Positions 16,979 to 28,038 of a stretch of 64,000 bases of DNA are shown in pieces. Each line of letters opens with the position of its first letter. Position 1 is the stretch's first letter. The stretch covers positions 557,733-621,732 of the forward strand of contig NZ_LR732816.1 of the NCBI RefSeq assembly GCF_902506205.1. Direction: 5' to 3'. A program made the translations under genes and the position numbers. The DNA is from Brevundimonas sp. G8 (GTDB lineage: Bacteria > Pseudomonadota > Alphaproteobacteria > Caulobacterales > Caulobacteraceae). The notes under the pieces are model-generated. The model did not search any database. It had not been told where the DNA came from and worked only from the letters and a program-made list of their open reading frames with translations.

Positions 16979-17364
16979 TCGCCGCCTCTGACCGGCGTGC
17001 AAATCTCGACCAGATAACCGTTCAGGTCCGTGACATAGGCCAGGGTCTGACCCCATGGCTGATCGACCGGCGCCGTGACCAAGGCCGCTCCCGCCGCCAC
17101 GGCGCGATCCACCGCCGTCGGCACGTCGTCGGTCTCGAACGCCAGTTCGAACACCGGCCGGGCCGGATCCGGCGCCCCGACCGTCTTGCCAAGGCTGGCC
17201 ATCAGGGTCGTAGCGGAAAAGGCCAGCACCGTGTCGCCCGTCTCCATCTCGGCGTAATCGCCCGACGGATGCGTCATGCGCGGCTTGAGCCCAAAGGCGC
17301 GTTCGTGAAAATCGACCGCCTCCGCGACATTGGGGACATAGAGGATGACATATTTCAGTTTCAT
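16975..17364 (-). CDS. VOC/glyoxalase-family protein
   Basis: A 129-residue protein with the paired beta-alpha-beta-beta-beta VOC fold: MKLKYVILYVPNVAEAVDFH, ERAFGLKPRMTHPSGDYAEM, then FELAFETDDVPTAVDRAVAA and the closing DLNGYLVEICTPV. Metal ligands are not certain from sequence alone. The ATG at 17364 has GGAGACCAGC directly upstream. Homologues include bleomycin-resistance and glyoxalase-like enzymes; substrate is unknown. Confidence 0.85.
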   Translation of the reverse strand: MKLKYVILYVPNVAEAVDFHERAFGLKPRMTHPSGDYAEMETGDTVLAFSATTLMASLGKTVGAPDPARPVFELAFETDDVPTAVDRAVAAGAALVTAPVDQPWGQTLAYVTDLNGYLVEICTPVRGGD

Positions 17365-17514
17365 GCTGGTCTCCAAAGACGGAATGTCTGGCCCCACTAG
17401 CCGCCCGCACCCGCGCACTTATTGAACAAAAACGACACCGACGATGCGTCTTCCTTCCTGCACCGGCGTTTCCGATATTCGGCCCGCATCCGTTCGAAAG
17501 ACCCCGTCCGCCTC

Positions 17515-18479
17515 ATGACCCTGCGCACCCACCTCGTCGAGTTCGCCCCGCCCCAGCAGGCGGCGGTGCGGCGGATCAACGCCGTTCTGGCCCGTGCGCC
17601 GCGCCTGCGCACCGACGGCTGGCGGATCGATGCAGGTCAGCGGCTGTCGCTGTGGCTGGACGCCGCCGCCGGGCGGGTCACGGTCCCGCGCCTCAGAAAG
17701 CGCGGCGTGACGGTCGAGATCATCCAGACCGACGGCGACCATCCCGTCCCCTTGCGCATCCTGCATCCCGTCGGCACGCCCCGCGCCGTCATTCTGGACA
17801 TCCATGGGGGCGGCTGGGTGCTGGGCAGCGCCGGGCTGAACGACCGGCTGAACGCCCACCTGGCGCACCACGGCTTCTGCGTCGTCTCGGTCGATTACCG
17901 ACTGCTGTCAGAGCGTCGCCAGATCTATATCGACGCCGCCATCGCCGACTGTCTGGCCGCCGCCTACTGGACCGTGACCAACGTCGATCGACTGGGCGCC
18001 TCTACCCTGTTCCTGACGGGCGAATCCGCCGGCGGGCATCTGGCCGCCCTGACGGCGGTGGCGTTGCGCGACCAGGGGCTGATCGACCTGGTGAAGGGCT
18101 GCGTCTTCACCTACGGCGTCTTTGATTTGTCGGGCACCGAGAGCGTGCGTTCGGCCGGGCCTGAGACCCTGCTGTTCAACGGCCCGACCATGCGCGCCGA
18201 CCTGGCCCGGTTGGCCCCCGACCGCGACGAGGCGGGCCTGCGCCAGCCCGATGTCTCGCCCCTGTACGCCGACCTGACAGGCCTGCCGCCCGCCCTGTTC
18301 ATCGCCGGCGAGGACGACCCCCTGTTCGAGGACAGTCTGCTGATGGCCACCCGCTGGGGCGAGGCCTCGGACGCCGACCTGATCCGCGTGCCCCAGACCC
18401 CGCACGGCTTCCTGCACTTCGGCGGCCCGGCCGCCCGGGGCGCGCGCGCCGCCATCCGCCGCTGGATGGACGCGAAACT

Positions 18480-18483
<4 letters not shown>
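17515..18483 (+). CDS. Alpha/beta-hydrolase, HSL-type esterase
   Basis: A 322-residue esterase. Oxyanion-hole motif HGGGWVLGSAG, nucleophile elbow GESAGGHLAA, acid in EDDPLFEDS and catalytic His in PHGFLHF are all present, as in the hormone-sensitive lipase family. ATG 17515 was chosen; the frame remains open to a TTG at 17422. No signal peptide is seen, so it is probably cytoplasmic. Its stop overlaps the convergent kinase stop in the tetranucleotide CTAG. Natural substrate is unknown. Confidence 0.87.
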
Positions 18484-21377
<2,894 letters not shown>

Positions 21378-22086
21378 GCAGTTCCCCCAAAGACTTTCGT
21401 CTGCCGATCACAGAACCCAAAGCACGGCGACCGGTTGCAATCGATCCGTCCGGCGCCGGACACAGCCGTCTATCGCCGCGTTTCTGTGGACAAGGCAAGG
21501 CCCTGATCCGCAACCGCGAATTTGATCCGTCCACCGATGTTCACAGGCTTGTCCACCGCCGCCGGGCCAGTCGTGCACACCGGGGCGAGATCGGGCGCTT
21601 GCCTCATAGCCGGTTTCATCGGAACGTCAACAGGCCAAGGGACACGGCGGCGCGGAAATCCAGGGGAGACCCCGGACATCAAGCGAACCGGCCCGGCTCT
21701 CCGACCCGGCGCGATCGGGCGATCTTCGGATCGTAACGTGCGGCAGGCGGGATCAAGGCTCCAGTCCTCGACGGTCTTCGGATCGACAAGGAACGAGAGA
21801 ACCGGATCGGGATCGAGGGACGACGCGGTCGCAATACCGTGGGACGCCCAAGACCAGGAGCGCGACGAGGTACAGCCGACCGCCCTCGCAGGTTCGCCCG
21901 CGACGGCGCTGACGCCAAGGCCCTGACCCAGACGGCCAAGTCCAACCCGGACTTGGCGAGGGGACGAAGAGCACGGGTCCGCCCGCACGCTTCGTCCCCT
22001 CGCTCAATTCCGGCGTAGATTTCACGAAATCCCGCTAGACAGCCCCCGCTCCAGACTGCACCCATGAGATGCAGACGGAGACACCC
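21378..22086. other. 709-base stretch without a convincing gene, with two tandem hairpins
   Basis: Several short frames exist on both strands but their codon use (many CGA, AGA, GGA) and composition do not resemble neighbours, and none has a good start site. The part 21936-22003 holds two abutting hairpins: CCAAGTCC/GGACTTGG (8 bp, loop AACCC) and GCGAGGGGACGAAG paired with CTTCGTCCCCTCGC (14 bp, 21956-21969 with 21990-22003). No T-run follows, so this is not a classical terminator. It may be a structured RNA or a remnant. Confidence 0.5.
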
Positions 22087-23304
22087 ATGCGCGCGATCAT
22101 GTTCGGCCTCGGCCTTGCCCTGACGACGACACCCGCCCTGGCGTCCGTCGCCGACCAGGCGATCGAACCGCTGCGGACGTCTCCGGTCCGCACAGGCTAC
22201 AGACCGGGCGACACGCCCCCCGAACAATCGCGGCTTCAGATTCCCACGCACGACGTCACCTGCGGCGGAGCCGCGATAAGGCCGGCATACGCCGACGACC
22301 TTCGTATAGAGACGGTCCGTTTCGGCTCTGAAAAGCCTGACGTCACCCTGTCGTTCTCGATCACCGAGGACGGCCGCACACGCGACATCCGCCCTTCATC
22401 GGCGCGCATGCACCCCGCCTCCGACGAGATCGTCATTTCATCGACGCCTCCGACCGATCAGGAACAGGCCGCCCTCGCCGCGTGGCGCTTCTCAGGCGGG
22501 CCTCGCAGCGACTGCCGCCTGACGATCCGCTAAACCGCCAAGCCCATCGTCGAAGCCACCAAGGCCGACCTGCTGCGTTATTTCGCCGTCACGCGCACGC
22601 GAGGCCCGATCCGCGACGCCGTCGCCTCGCGGCTGGCCGGCCCAGACGCCAACTGCGGCGGCGATCGTCGGGGCGGTCGCTCGCCCCGCACCGTCAGCTA
22701 CCCCGACTACAAGATCGGGCAACGTCCGCCGCCCGGCGGCCGGGCCTGGACCGTCGTGCGCTGGGGCGTGGACGCCGAGGGCCGCGCCGTCGATGTCGAG
22801 ACCCTGGGGTCGTCCGGCGATACGGTCTTCGACGCCGAGACGCGCCGCGCTGTCTCTGAAACTGTCGTTCAGGGCGGAGCGCCGTTGCGCGGATGCGTCG
22901 CGAACTTCTACCGAATAGGCGAACGCCTGCCTGCGCCGGACCTGCCCGAGCGCGAGGACGACCCGCTTCAGAACTGTCCGGCCGAAGTTCGAACGCGTTT
23001 CCAGGCGCGCGGCGCCCCGGAATCCTTCCCCGCCGCCTTCCGCGAGCGTGGCATCGAGGGCTGGGCCCTGGTGCGGTTCGACCTCGCCACCTGGGGCCAG
23101 GTCGGCAATGTCGAGGTCATCGACACCCAACCCGCCGCCGCCTTCGGCGACAGCGGCCGTCGCACGGTCCAGGCGGGCCGCGCCGAACCGTCCAACAGTC
23201 ACGGCGTCCGCTGCGTGGTGCCGGTCCGTTACGTCCTGCCGACAAATCCCGTGGATGGCGAACCGATCCGAAGCGACAGGGCGGACGACATCGTCACCGA
23301 CTGA
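22087..23304 (+). pseudogene. Secreted TonB_C-domain protein interrupted by an in-frame TAA
   Basis: ATG 22087, after GGAGACACCC, encodes a signal peptide (MRAIMFGLGLALTTTPALAS) and a first domain ending SDCRLTIR at TAA 22531-22533. The same frame then stays open for 257 more codons to 23304, with VVRWGVDAEGRAVDVETLGS and LVRFDLATWGQVGNVEVIDT, both resembling TonB C-terminal repeats. The first domain has a matching TEDGRTRDI-type strand. One point mutation to TAA explains the split; a second gene from GTG 22756 is possible but would lack a signal peptide. TonB_C-like periplasmic proteins bind cell-envelope partners. No TonB box or energising partner is nearby. Confidence 0.6.
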
Positions 23305-23348
23305 CGCCGCGCCTTCCCAACGCCCCTATCCCCCCGTAAGTCAGGCGC

Positions 23349-24389
23349 ATGACCTTGATGGGGAATCGCCTGCTGACCCGCCGCCGCGCCTTGATCGCGG
23401 GCGGTGCGGCCGTGGCGGCGGGCGCTGTGGGGCTTCGGGCCTGCGGGCGGGTCGAGGCGCCGGTGGACGAACAGGGTCGCGTGCGCCTGCGTTTCGCCAC
23501 CGACTGGCGCGCGCAGGCCGAACAGGGCGGCTTCTATCAGGCCCTGGCCAGCGGGGCCTATGAGAAGCGCGGGCTGAACGTCCAGATCGTCCAGGGCGGT
23601 CCCGGCGTGAACGTCCCGCACCTGCTGGCCTCAGGCGCGGTCGAACTGGGCATGGGCTCCAACAGCTTCATCCCCTTGAACCTGGTCGCGGCCGGCGCCC
23701 CGGTGAAGGCCGTCGCCGCCTTCTTCCAGAAGGACCCTCAGGTCCTGATGGCCCATCCCGACGACGCGCTGGAGACCATCGCCGACCTGACCGGCCGACC
23801 CTTCCTGTTGTCCGATACGGCCGTCAGCACCTTCTGGGTCTGGCTGAAGGCCCGCTACGGCTTCACCGACGAGCAGCTGCGCCCCTACGCCTACGACCCC
23901 GCCGCCTTCATCGCCAACGCGCGCGCGGTGCAGCAGGGCTATCTGACCAGCGATCCCTACGCCATCGAACAGGCGGCCGATTTCGATCCCCGGGTCTTCC
24001 TGATGGCGGACGAGGGCTATCCCTCCTATGCGGCCATGGTCCTGGCGCCCAACGCCTTCGCCCGCGACAACGCCGCCGCCCTGCGCAGCTTCATCGCCGC
24101 CTCGGCCGAGGGCTGGCGCGACTATATCCGGGGCGACGCCTCGGCCGCCGACGCCCTGATCCGCAAGGACAACCCCGACATGACGCAAGCGGTGCTGGAC
24201 CAGGCCCGCGAGAAGCTGCGTGACAACGCCATCGTTGATGGGGGCGACGCGGCCCTCTATGGCCTGGGGGCCCTGACCGAAGAGCGCTGGCAGGCCTTCT
24301 TCGACGTGACTTCCAAGGCCGGCGTCTATGAGGCGGGGCTGAACTGGCGCGACGCCTTCACCGACAACTATCTGCCCGGTCGCGGCTGA
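23349..24389 (+). CDS. ABC-type substrate-binding protein (NMT1/SsuA-like), Tat signal
   Basis: A 346-residue periplasmic binding protein. The N-terminus LLTRRRALIAGGAAVAAGAV has a twin-arginine pattern. The body matches NMT1/THI5-like binding proteins: LRFATDWRAQAEQGGFYQAL, GAYEKRGLNVQIVQGGPGVN, GAVELGMGSNSF. Family members bind sulfonates, thiamine precursors, nitrate or similar small molecules. No permease or ATPase gene is adjacent, so the rest of the transporter must lie elsewhere. ATG 23349 or 23358 are both possible starts. Confidence 0.85.
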   Translation: MTLMGNRLLTRRRALIAGGAAVAAGAVGLRACGRVEAPVDEQGRVRLRFATDWRAQAEQGGFYQALASGAYEKRGLNVQIVQGGPGVNVPHLLASGAVELGMGSNSFIPLNLVAAGAPVKAVAAFFQKDPQVLMAHPDDALETIADLTGRPFLLSDTAVSTFWVWLKARYGFTDEQLRPYAYDPAAFIANARAVQQGYLTSDPYAIEQAADFDPRVFLMADEGYPSYAAMVLAPNAFARDNAAALRSFIAASAEGWRDYIRGDASAADALIRKDNPDMTQAVLDQAREKLRDNAIVDGGDAALYGLGALTEERWQAFFDVTSKAGVYEAGLNWRDAFTDNYLPGRG

Positions 24390-24420
24390 CACGCCTTTGG
24401 TGTCGGAACCTGCCGTGGCG

Positions 24421-24435
24421 TTAGCGCGGGATTAA
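24421..24435 (+). promoter_or_regulatory. CtrA-box-like site
   Basis: TTAG-N7-TTAA, one mismatch from the Caulobacter CtrA consensus TTAA-N7-TTAA, lies 50 bases before the proline-rich protein gene. Since ctrA is present in this genome, regulation is plausible but untested; a single-mismatch site can arise by chance. Confidence 0.3.
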
Positions 24436-24484
24436 GTGGTCGAACCCTAGTGTGCGGGCTGCAATTCCTCACCGGAGAGCCGCC

Positions 24485-25342
24485 TTGCGCCGCGCCCTCG
24501 TTCTCTCGACCGTTCTGACCGCCGCCTGCGCGCTCGCCAGCCTTGGGGCCAGCGCCGCCGTCGCCCAGCAGGCGTCGACCAATCCCTCCGGCCTGCGCTA
24601 CCTGTCGTGGCCCGGCAAGCCGCCGGTCGCCGCACGGCCCGCCCCGACGCCTGCCGTCACCTCGGCCGAGGCGCCGCAGCCGACCGTCGTCGCCGCCAAC
24701 CGCACGATCCCCGGCGCCATTCCCCTGGCCCGCCTGGCGCCCGCGCCCCAATCCTCCGCCGAGACACCCCGTCGCGGCCTGACGCCCGCCAGCACCTGGA
24801 TGAGCCAGCCCGCGCCCGTGCAGGCCGCCCCGGTCCACAGCGCGCCTCAGCCCCAAGCCACCGCGCCGCAAGTTCCTACGCCAGTCCAGCAGCAGCCTCA
24901 GCCTGAGGTCGCCGCCACTCCGGCCCCACAACAGGCCGCCCAGCCCGAACCTCAGCCTCAACCGGCGCCCGAACCCGCGGCCCAAACCGCCGTTGCCGAC
25001 CCGATGGCCCCGCGCCGCGACGCCCCCATCTATCGCCTGCAACGCCCCCAGGCCGGCGTTCCCGTTGACGCCGCCGCCGTCGCCGCCAACCAGCAGACGG
25101 CCCAGATCGCCCCGACCGGCGACAACAGCGCCCGCTACTATTCGGTCCACCGCCAGGCCGGCCGTCACCCCGACGCCATCCCCGCTCCGCAACAGACCTA
25201 TCTGGACGCCCTGCCGGTCGAGATGACCCAGACGCCGCGCTCGAACGACCTGGCCCAGCCGGACGGTCCGCCGGCCCTGATCCGCAATTCGAACGGCTCG
25301 CTGCGCGCCGTGCCCCAGACCGAAGCCGACAACCTGCCATGA
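24485..25342 (+). CDS. Secreted Pro/Ala/Gln-rich protein, unknown
   Basis: A 285-residue protein. A TTG start at 24485 has GGAGAG seven bases upstream; a GTG at 24452 is possible but poorer. The N-terminus is a signal peptide (LRRALVLSTVLTAACALASL to ASAAVAQQ). The middle is low-complexity Pro/Gln/Ala (VQQQPQPEVAATPAPQQAAQ), likely disordered and spanning the periplasm or wall. The C-terminus has a short less repetitive region. No family recognised. Its stop overlaps the DUF2336 gene start (ATGA), so the two are coupled. Confidence 0.7.
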   Translation: MRRALVLSTVLTAACALASLGASAAVAQQASTNPSGLRYLSWPGKPPVAARPAPTPAVTSAEAPQPTVVAANRTIPGAIPLARLAPAPQSSAETPRRGLTPASTWMSQPAPVQAAPVHSAPQPQATAPQVPTPVQQQPQPEVAATPAPQQAAQPEPQPQPAPEPAAQTAVADPMAPRRDAPIYRLQRPQAGVPVDAAAVAANQQTAQIAPTGDNSARYYSVHRQAGRHPDAIPAPQQTYLDALPVEMTQTPRSNDLAQPDGPPALIRNSNGSLRAVPQTEADNLP

Positions 25343-26469
25343 GCGATCAAGCCGTGATCGAGCCCCCCCTGATCGAGCCCGCCGTGATCCCCGGCTCGCG
25401 CCTGCCGCAGCTGATCGCCCTGGCGGCCGAGGATTCCAGCGAAAAGCGCCGCCTGCTGCTGCGCGAACTGACCGACCACTTCTTCGGCGTTCCCGACCAC
25501 AACGCCAACGAGACCGACCTCTATGGCTCGGTCCTGGCCAAGCTGTCCGACGAGATGGAGGTCGCGGTTCGCGCTGAACTGGCCGCCCGTTTCGCCGAGG
25601 CTCCCAACGCCCCCCACAGCCTGATCCGCCGCTTCGCCGACGACGAGCTGGAGGTCGCCGAACAGGTGCTGCGCGCCTCCAGCGTCCTGACCGACGAAGA
25701 CCTGATCCAGGTCGTGCGCAAGCGCGGCCAGGGTCATCTGCGCGCCGTCTCGGGCCGCGCCGTGGTGTCCGAAGCTGTGTCCGACATCATCGTGGAGCGC
25801 GGCGACGACGACACCCTGGACGCCCTGCTGCGCAACGACGGCGCCCGCCTGTCACGCGCGGCGTCCGAGACCGCCGTCGAACGCGCCAAGGCCAATCCCG
25901 CCCTGCACGCCGCCACGGTCGAACGCCAGAGCCTGCCCGCCGACCTGCTGAACGAGATGTATTTCGTCGTCGAGGCCCGCCTGCGTCACCAGATCCTGGA
26001 ACAGAACGCCCGCATGGACCCCGACCTGCTGGAAGCGGCCTTGGCCGCCGGCCGCACGCGGGTCGCCACCGACGACGGCGCCCTGCCCGCCGACTATGCC
26101 GAGAACCTGGCCTATGTGGACGAGCTGAAGGCCGCCGGCCAGCTGACGCCCCAGGTCCTGATCCGCTTCCTGCGCTCGAACGGCCGCACGCCCTTCCTGA
26201 TCGCCCTGTCCAAACTGGCCGACATCGACTTCCACACCGCGCGCGGCATCGTCGAGCGCAAGGATCTGGACGCCCTGTCGGTGGTCTGCAAGGCCGCCGA
26301 CATGGACCGCGCTGTCTACCTGACCTACGCCGTCGCCGTGCTGGGATCGGAAGACAATCCGATGGGCAAGGCCGCCGCCTACGGCCGCATGTACGGCGAA
26401 CTGACCCGCGACGCCGCCCTTCGCACCCTGCGCTTCTGGCGCATGCGGCGGACAGCACAGGCGGCGTAA
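25339..26469 (+). CDS. DUF2336 family protein (copy 1)
   Basis: A 376-residue all-helical, HEAT-like protein with repeated pattern LIRRFADDELEVAEQVLRAS, VLTDEDLIQVVRKRGQGHLR and FHTARGIVERKDLDALSVVC. These match DUF2336, common in Caulobacterales and other alphaproteobacteria but without assigned function. A second DUF2336 protein lies at 28039-29259 on the other strand, only distantly similar. Coupled to the secreted proline-rich gene. Repeat A3 follows the stop by 13 bases. Confidence 0.8.
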   Translation: MSDQAVIEPPLIEPAVIPGSRLPQLIALAAEDSSEKRRLLLRELTDHFFGVPDHNANETDLYGSVLAKLSDEMEVAVRAELAARFAEAPNAPHSLIRRFADDELEVAEQVLRASSVLTDEDLIQVVRKRGQGHLRAVSGRAVVSEAVSDIIVERGDDDTLDALLRNDGARLSRAASETAVERAKANPALHAATVERQSLPADLLNEMYFVVEARLRHQILEQNARMDPDLLEAALAAGRTRVATDDGALPADYAENLAYVDELKAAGQLTPQVLIRFLRSNGRTPFLIALSKLADIDFHTARGIVERKDLDALSVVCKAADMDRAVYLTYAVAVLGSEDNPMGKAAAYGRMYGELTRDAALRTLRFWRMRRTAQAA

Positions 26470-26482
26470 AGCAGCACAAAGC

Positions 26483-26610
26483 TCTCCCTCCCCGTTCCGG
26501 GGAGGGTGGTCGCGAAGCGACCGGGTGGGGGTGGCCCGGCAGGGACGCACTGGCTTAATCCAATACAGATCCGGGGCCTCGCCCAGCCACCTGCCCGCAG
26601 GGAGAGGGAG
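26483..26610 (+). repeat. Dispersed palindromic repeat, family A copy 3
   Basis: About 128 bp, arms CTCCCTCCCCGTTCCGGGGA, GGTGGTCGCGAAGCGACCGG and the degenerate right arm ending CCGCAGGGAGAGGGAG. The right half is more diverged than in other copies. It lies between the DUF2336 gene and a secreted-protein gene. Confidence 0.8.
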
Positions 26611-26720
26611 TAGCCGCCCGCCTACTCTAAGGTAGCGCCGCTCAAAGCTTTCCAAAGATTCACGTGCAAACCTGTGGTCAACCCCCGAACATCCTGCCGG
26701 TGAATTTCGGGAGGACGACT

Positions 26721-27149
26721 ATGAGAAAACGGTACGCTGTCGGACCGGCCCTATTGGCGTCATTGCTTGTATGCGGCGCACCCATCGCACAGACGGCGGC
26801 GACGATCACCAGCCATGACGTGATTGGCGACTGGTCGCTTAGGATGACGCCAGCCGAGGGTGATGGCCGCACCATAACCTTCAAGTCCCAAAACGGCGGC
26901 CAACTCGTCCAACCACTCTCGATCACAGCGCGATCAGGCGATCGGCTGAACTGCACGGTGGATGCTCAACCGGCCCAGTGCAGGATAAGAAACGGCAGGC
27001 TCGTTGTCGCGACAGGCGCGAACGGTATGCGGATGACCTTCACCCTAACGGATCGGACGCGTCAGGGCTTCGCCGGCGCGATCGATCTGAGGCTCCGTCT
27101 GCTGCCCATCGGCAAGCCTATCGGCACAGTCGATATGGTGCGTCGCTAG
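26721..27149 (+). CDS. Small secreted beta-rich protein, unknown
   Basis: A 142-residue protein with signal peptide MRKRYAVGPALLASLLVCGA followed by PIAQTA and a mature part of alternating polar and hydrophobic strands (HDVIGDWSLRMTPAEGDGRT). Two cysteines (NCTVDAQPAQC) could form a disulfide in the periplasm. GGGAGG lies eight bases before the ATG. No family recognised. GC content is somewhat lower than around it. Confidence 0.65.
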   Translation: MRKRYAVGPALLASLLVCGAPIAQTAATITSHDVIGDWSLRMTPAEGDGRTITFKSQNGGQLVQPLSITARSGDRLNCTVDAQPAQCRIRNGRLVVATGANGMRMTFTLTDRTRQGFAGAIDLRLRLLPIGKPIGTVDMVRR

Positions 27150-27266
27150 CAGCATCCAGCGCCCTTGCGCCCATCGAACGCCGCCCGCGCGGTCTCTATG
27201 CGATCTATGGTGTTCCCGGCCAATCTCCGGACGCCGCAGCGCAGACGAACAGCTATGAGGCGTGCG

Positions 27267-27376
27267 GGCGACGGCGCACCGATCTGACTTCAAGTGAGAG
27301 CCGTAAGGCTCTGCCTAGCCCTCCCCACCCGGCTTCGGCTGCGCCTCAGCCACCCTCCCCAGCAGGGGGAGGGAGA
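27267..27376 (-). repeat. Dispersed repeat, family A copy 4 (half element)
   Basis: About 110 bp with only one arm: middle GGCGCACCGATCTGACTTCA, shared with copy 6, then CCCACCCGGCTTCGGCTGCG and CTCCCCAGCAGGGGGAGGGA. The matching left arm is missing, so it is a truncated copy. It lies within the 300-base gap between 27149 and 27450, which otherwise holds only the mucR terminator. Confidence 0.75.
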
Positions 27377-27394
27377 AGATTGTGCCCCCAAAGC

Positions 27395-27426
27395 AAAAAC
27401 GCCCACCTCCTTTCGGAAGCGGGCGT
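27395..27426 (-). terminator. Rho-independent terminator of the mucR-like gene
   Basis: On the minus strand a 12-bp stem ACGCCCGCTTCC / GGAGGTGGGCGT with a GAAA tetraloop is followed by TTTT, 24 bases after the stop of the mucR-like gene. All 12 pairs form if two G-T wobbles are allowed. Confidence 0.88.
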
Positions 27427-27449
27427 CCTTTTACCGGAAATCTCCGGCC

Positions 27450-27905
27450 TTATTTCTTGGCGCGAGCCGTCGTGGCGGCGCGGGCGGGCTTGCGGCCGCC
27501 CTGGCCCAGGCCCATCGACTTGGCCAGTTCCGAACGCGCCTTGGCGTAGTTCGGGGCGACCATCGGATAGTCTTTCGGCAGACCCCATTTGGCGCGGTAG
27601 TCTTCGGGGCTCATGTCGTATTTGGTGCGCAGGTGGCGCTTCAACGACTTGAACTTGCGGCCGTCTTCCAGGCAGATCAGGAAGTCCGGCGCGATCGACT
27701 TGCGGATCGGCACAGCCGGTTCCTTGGGCTCGGGTTCGGCCTCGACCGGACCATTGGAAACACCCGACAGGGCGGCGTGAATATTGGCGATAAGCGCCGG
27801 CAGAGCCTCTGCCGAGACGGAGTTGTTGCCGACATAGGCCGACACGATGTCCGCAGTCATCTCTAGCAGTTCGGGCTTATCTTCCATTATCGACATCGCT
27901 TTCAT
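27450..27905 (-). CDS. mucR: MucR/Ros-family zinc-finger regulator
   Basis: A 151-residue DNA-binding protein with a conserved helical N-terminus (LLEMTADIVSAYVGNNSVSA) and the MucR zinc-finger segment FLICLEDGRKFKSLKRHLRT, including Cys and His ligands. The tail is basic (GRKPARAATTARAKK). In Caulobacter, MucR1/2 repress stalked-cell and G1-phase promoters and act within the CtrA/SciP circuit; this role is carried over by family. It has its own terminator and a 133-base upstream region after the DUF2336 gene. Confidence 0.9.
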   Translation of the reverse strand: MKAMSIMEDKPELLEMTADIVSAYVGNNSVSAEALPALIANIHAALSGVSNGPVEAEPEPKEPAVPIRKSIAPDFLICLEDGRKFKSLKRHLRTKYDMSPEDYRAKWGLPKDYPMVAPNYAKARSELAKSMGLGQGGRKPARAATTARAKK

Positions 27906-28038
27906 GATCCATGTGCGCTCGACTGATTCTCCAGTCGAGACATCCCTATATCCTCATAGGGTTGTTTCCACTTGAAAGCAAACACGCGCCCAAGCGGTGC
28001 AATGCGCACGTTACTGAAAAGACATGTAGTGGTTAAGA

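Noticed and set aside
21480-21560. TGTGGACAAG and TTGTCCACC motifs resembling DnaA boxes
   Set aside because: Each has mismatches to TTATCCACA, they are few, and no origin-type AT-rich region adjoins.
22756-23304. Separate gene starting at GTG 22756
   Set aside because: Frame is continuous with the upstream gene apart from one TAA and it lacks a signal peptide, so treated as part of one interrupted gene; not fully excluded.
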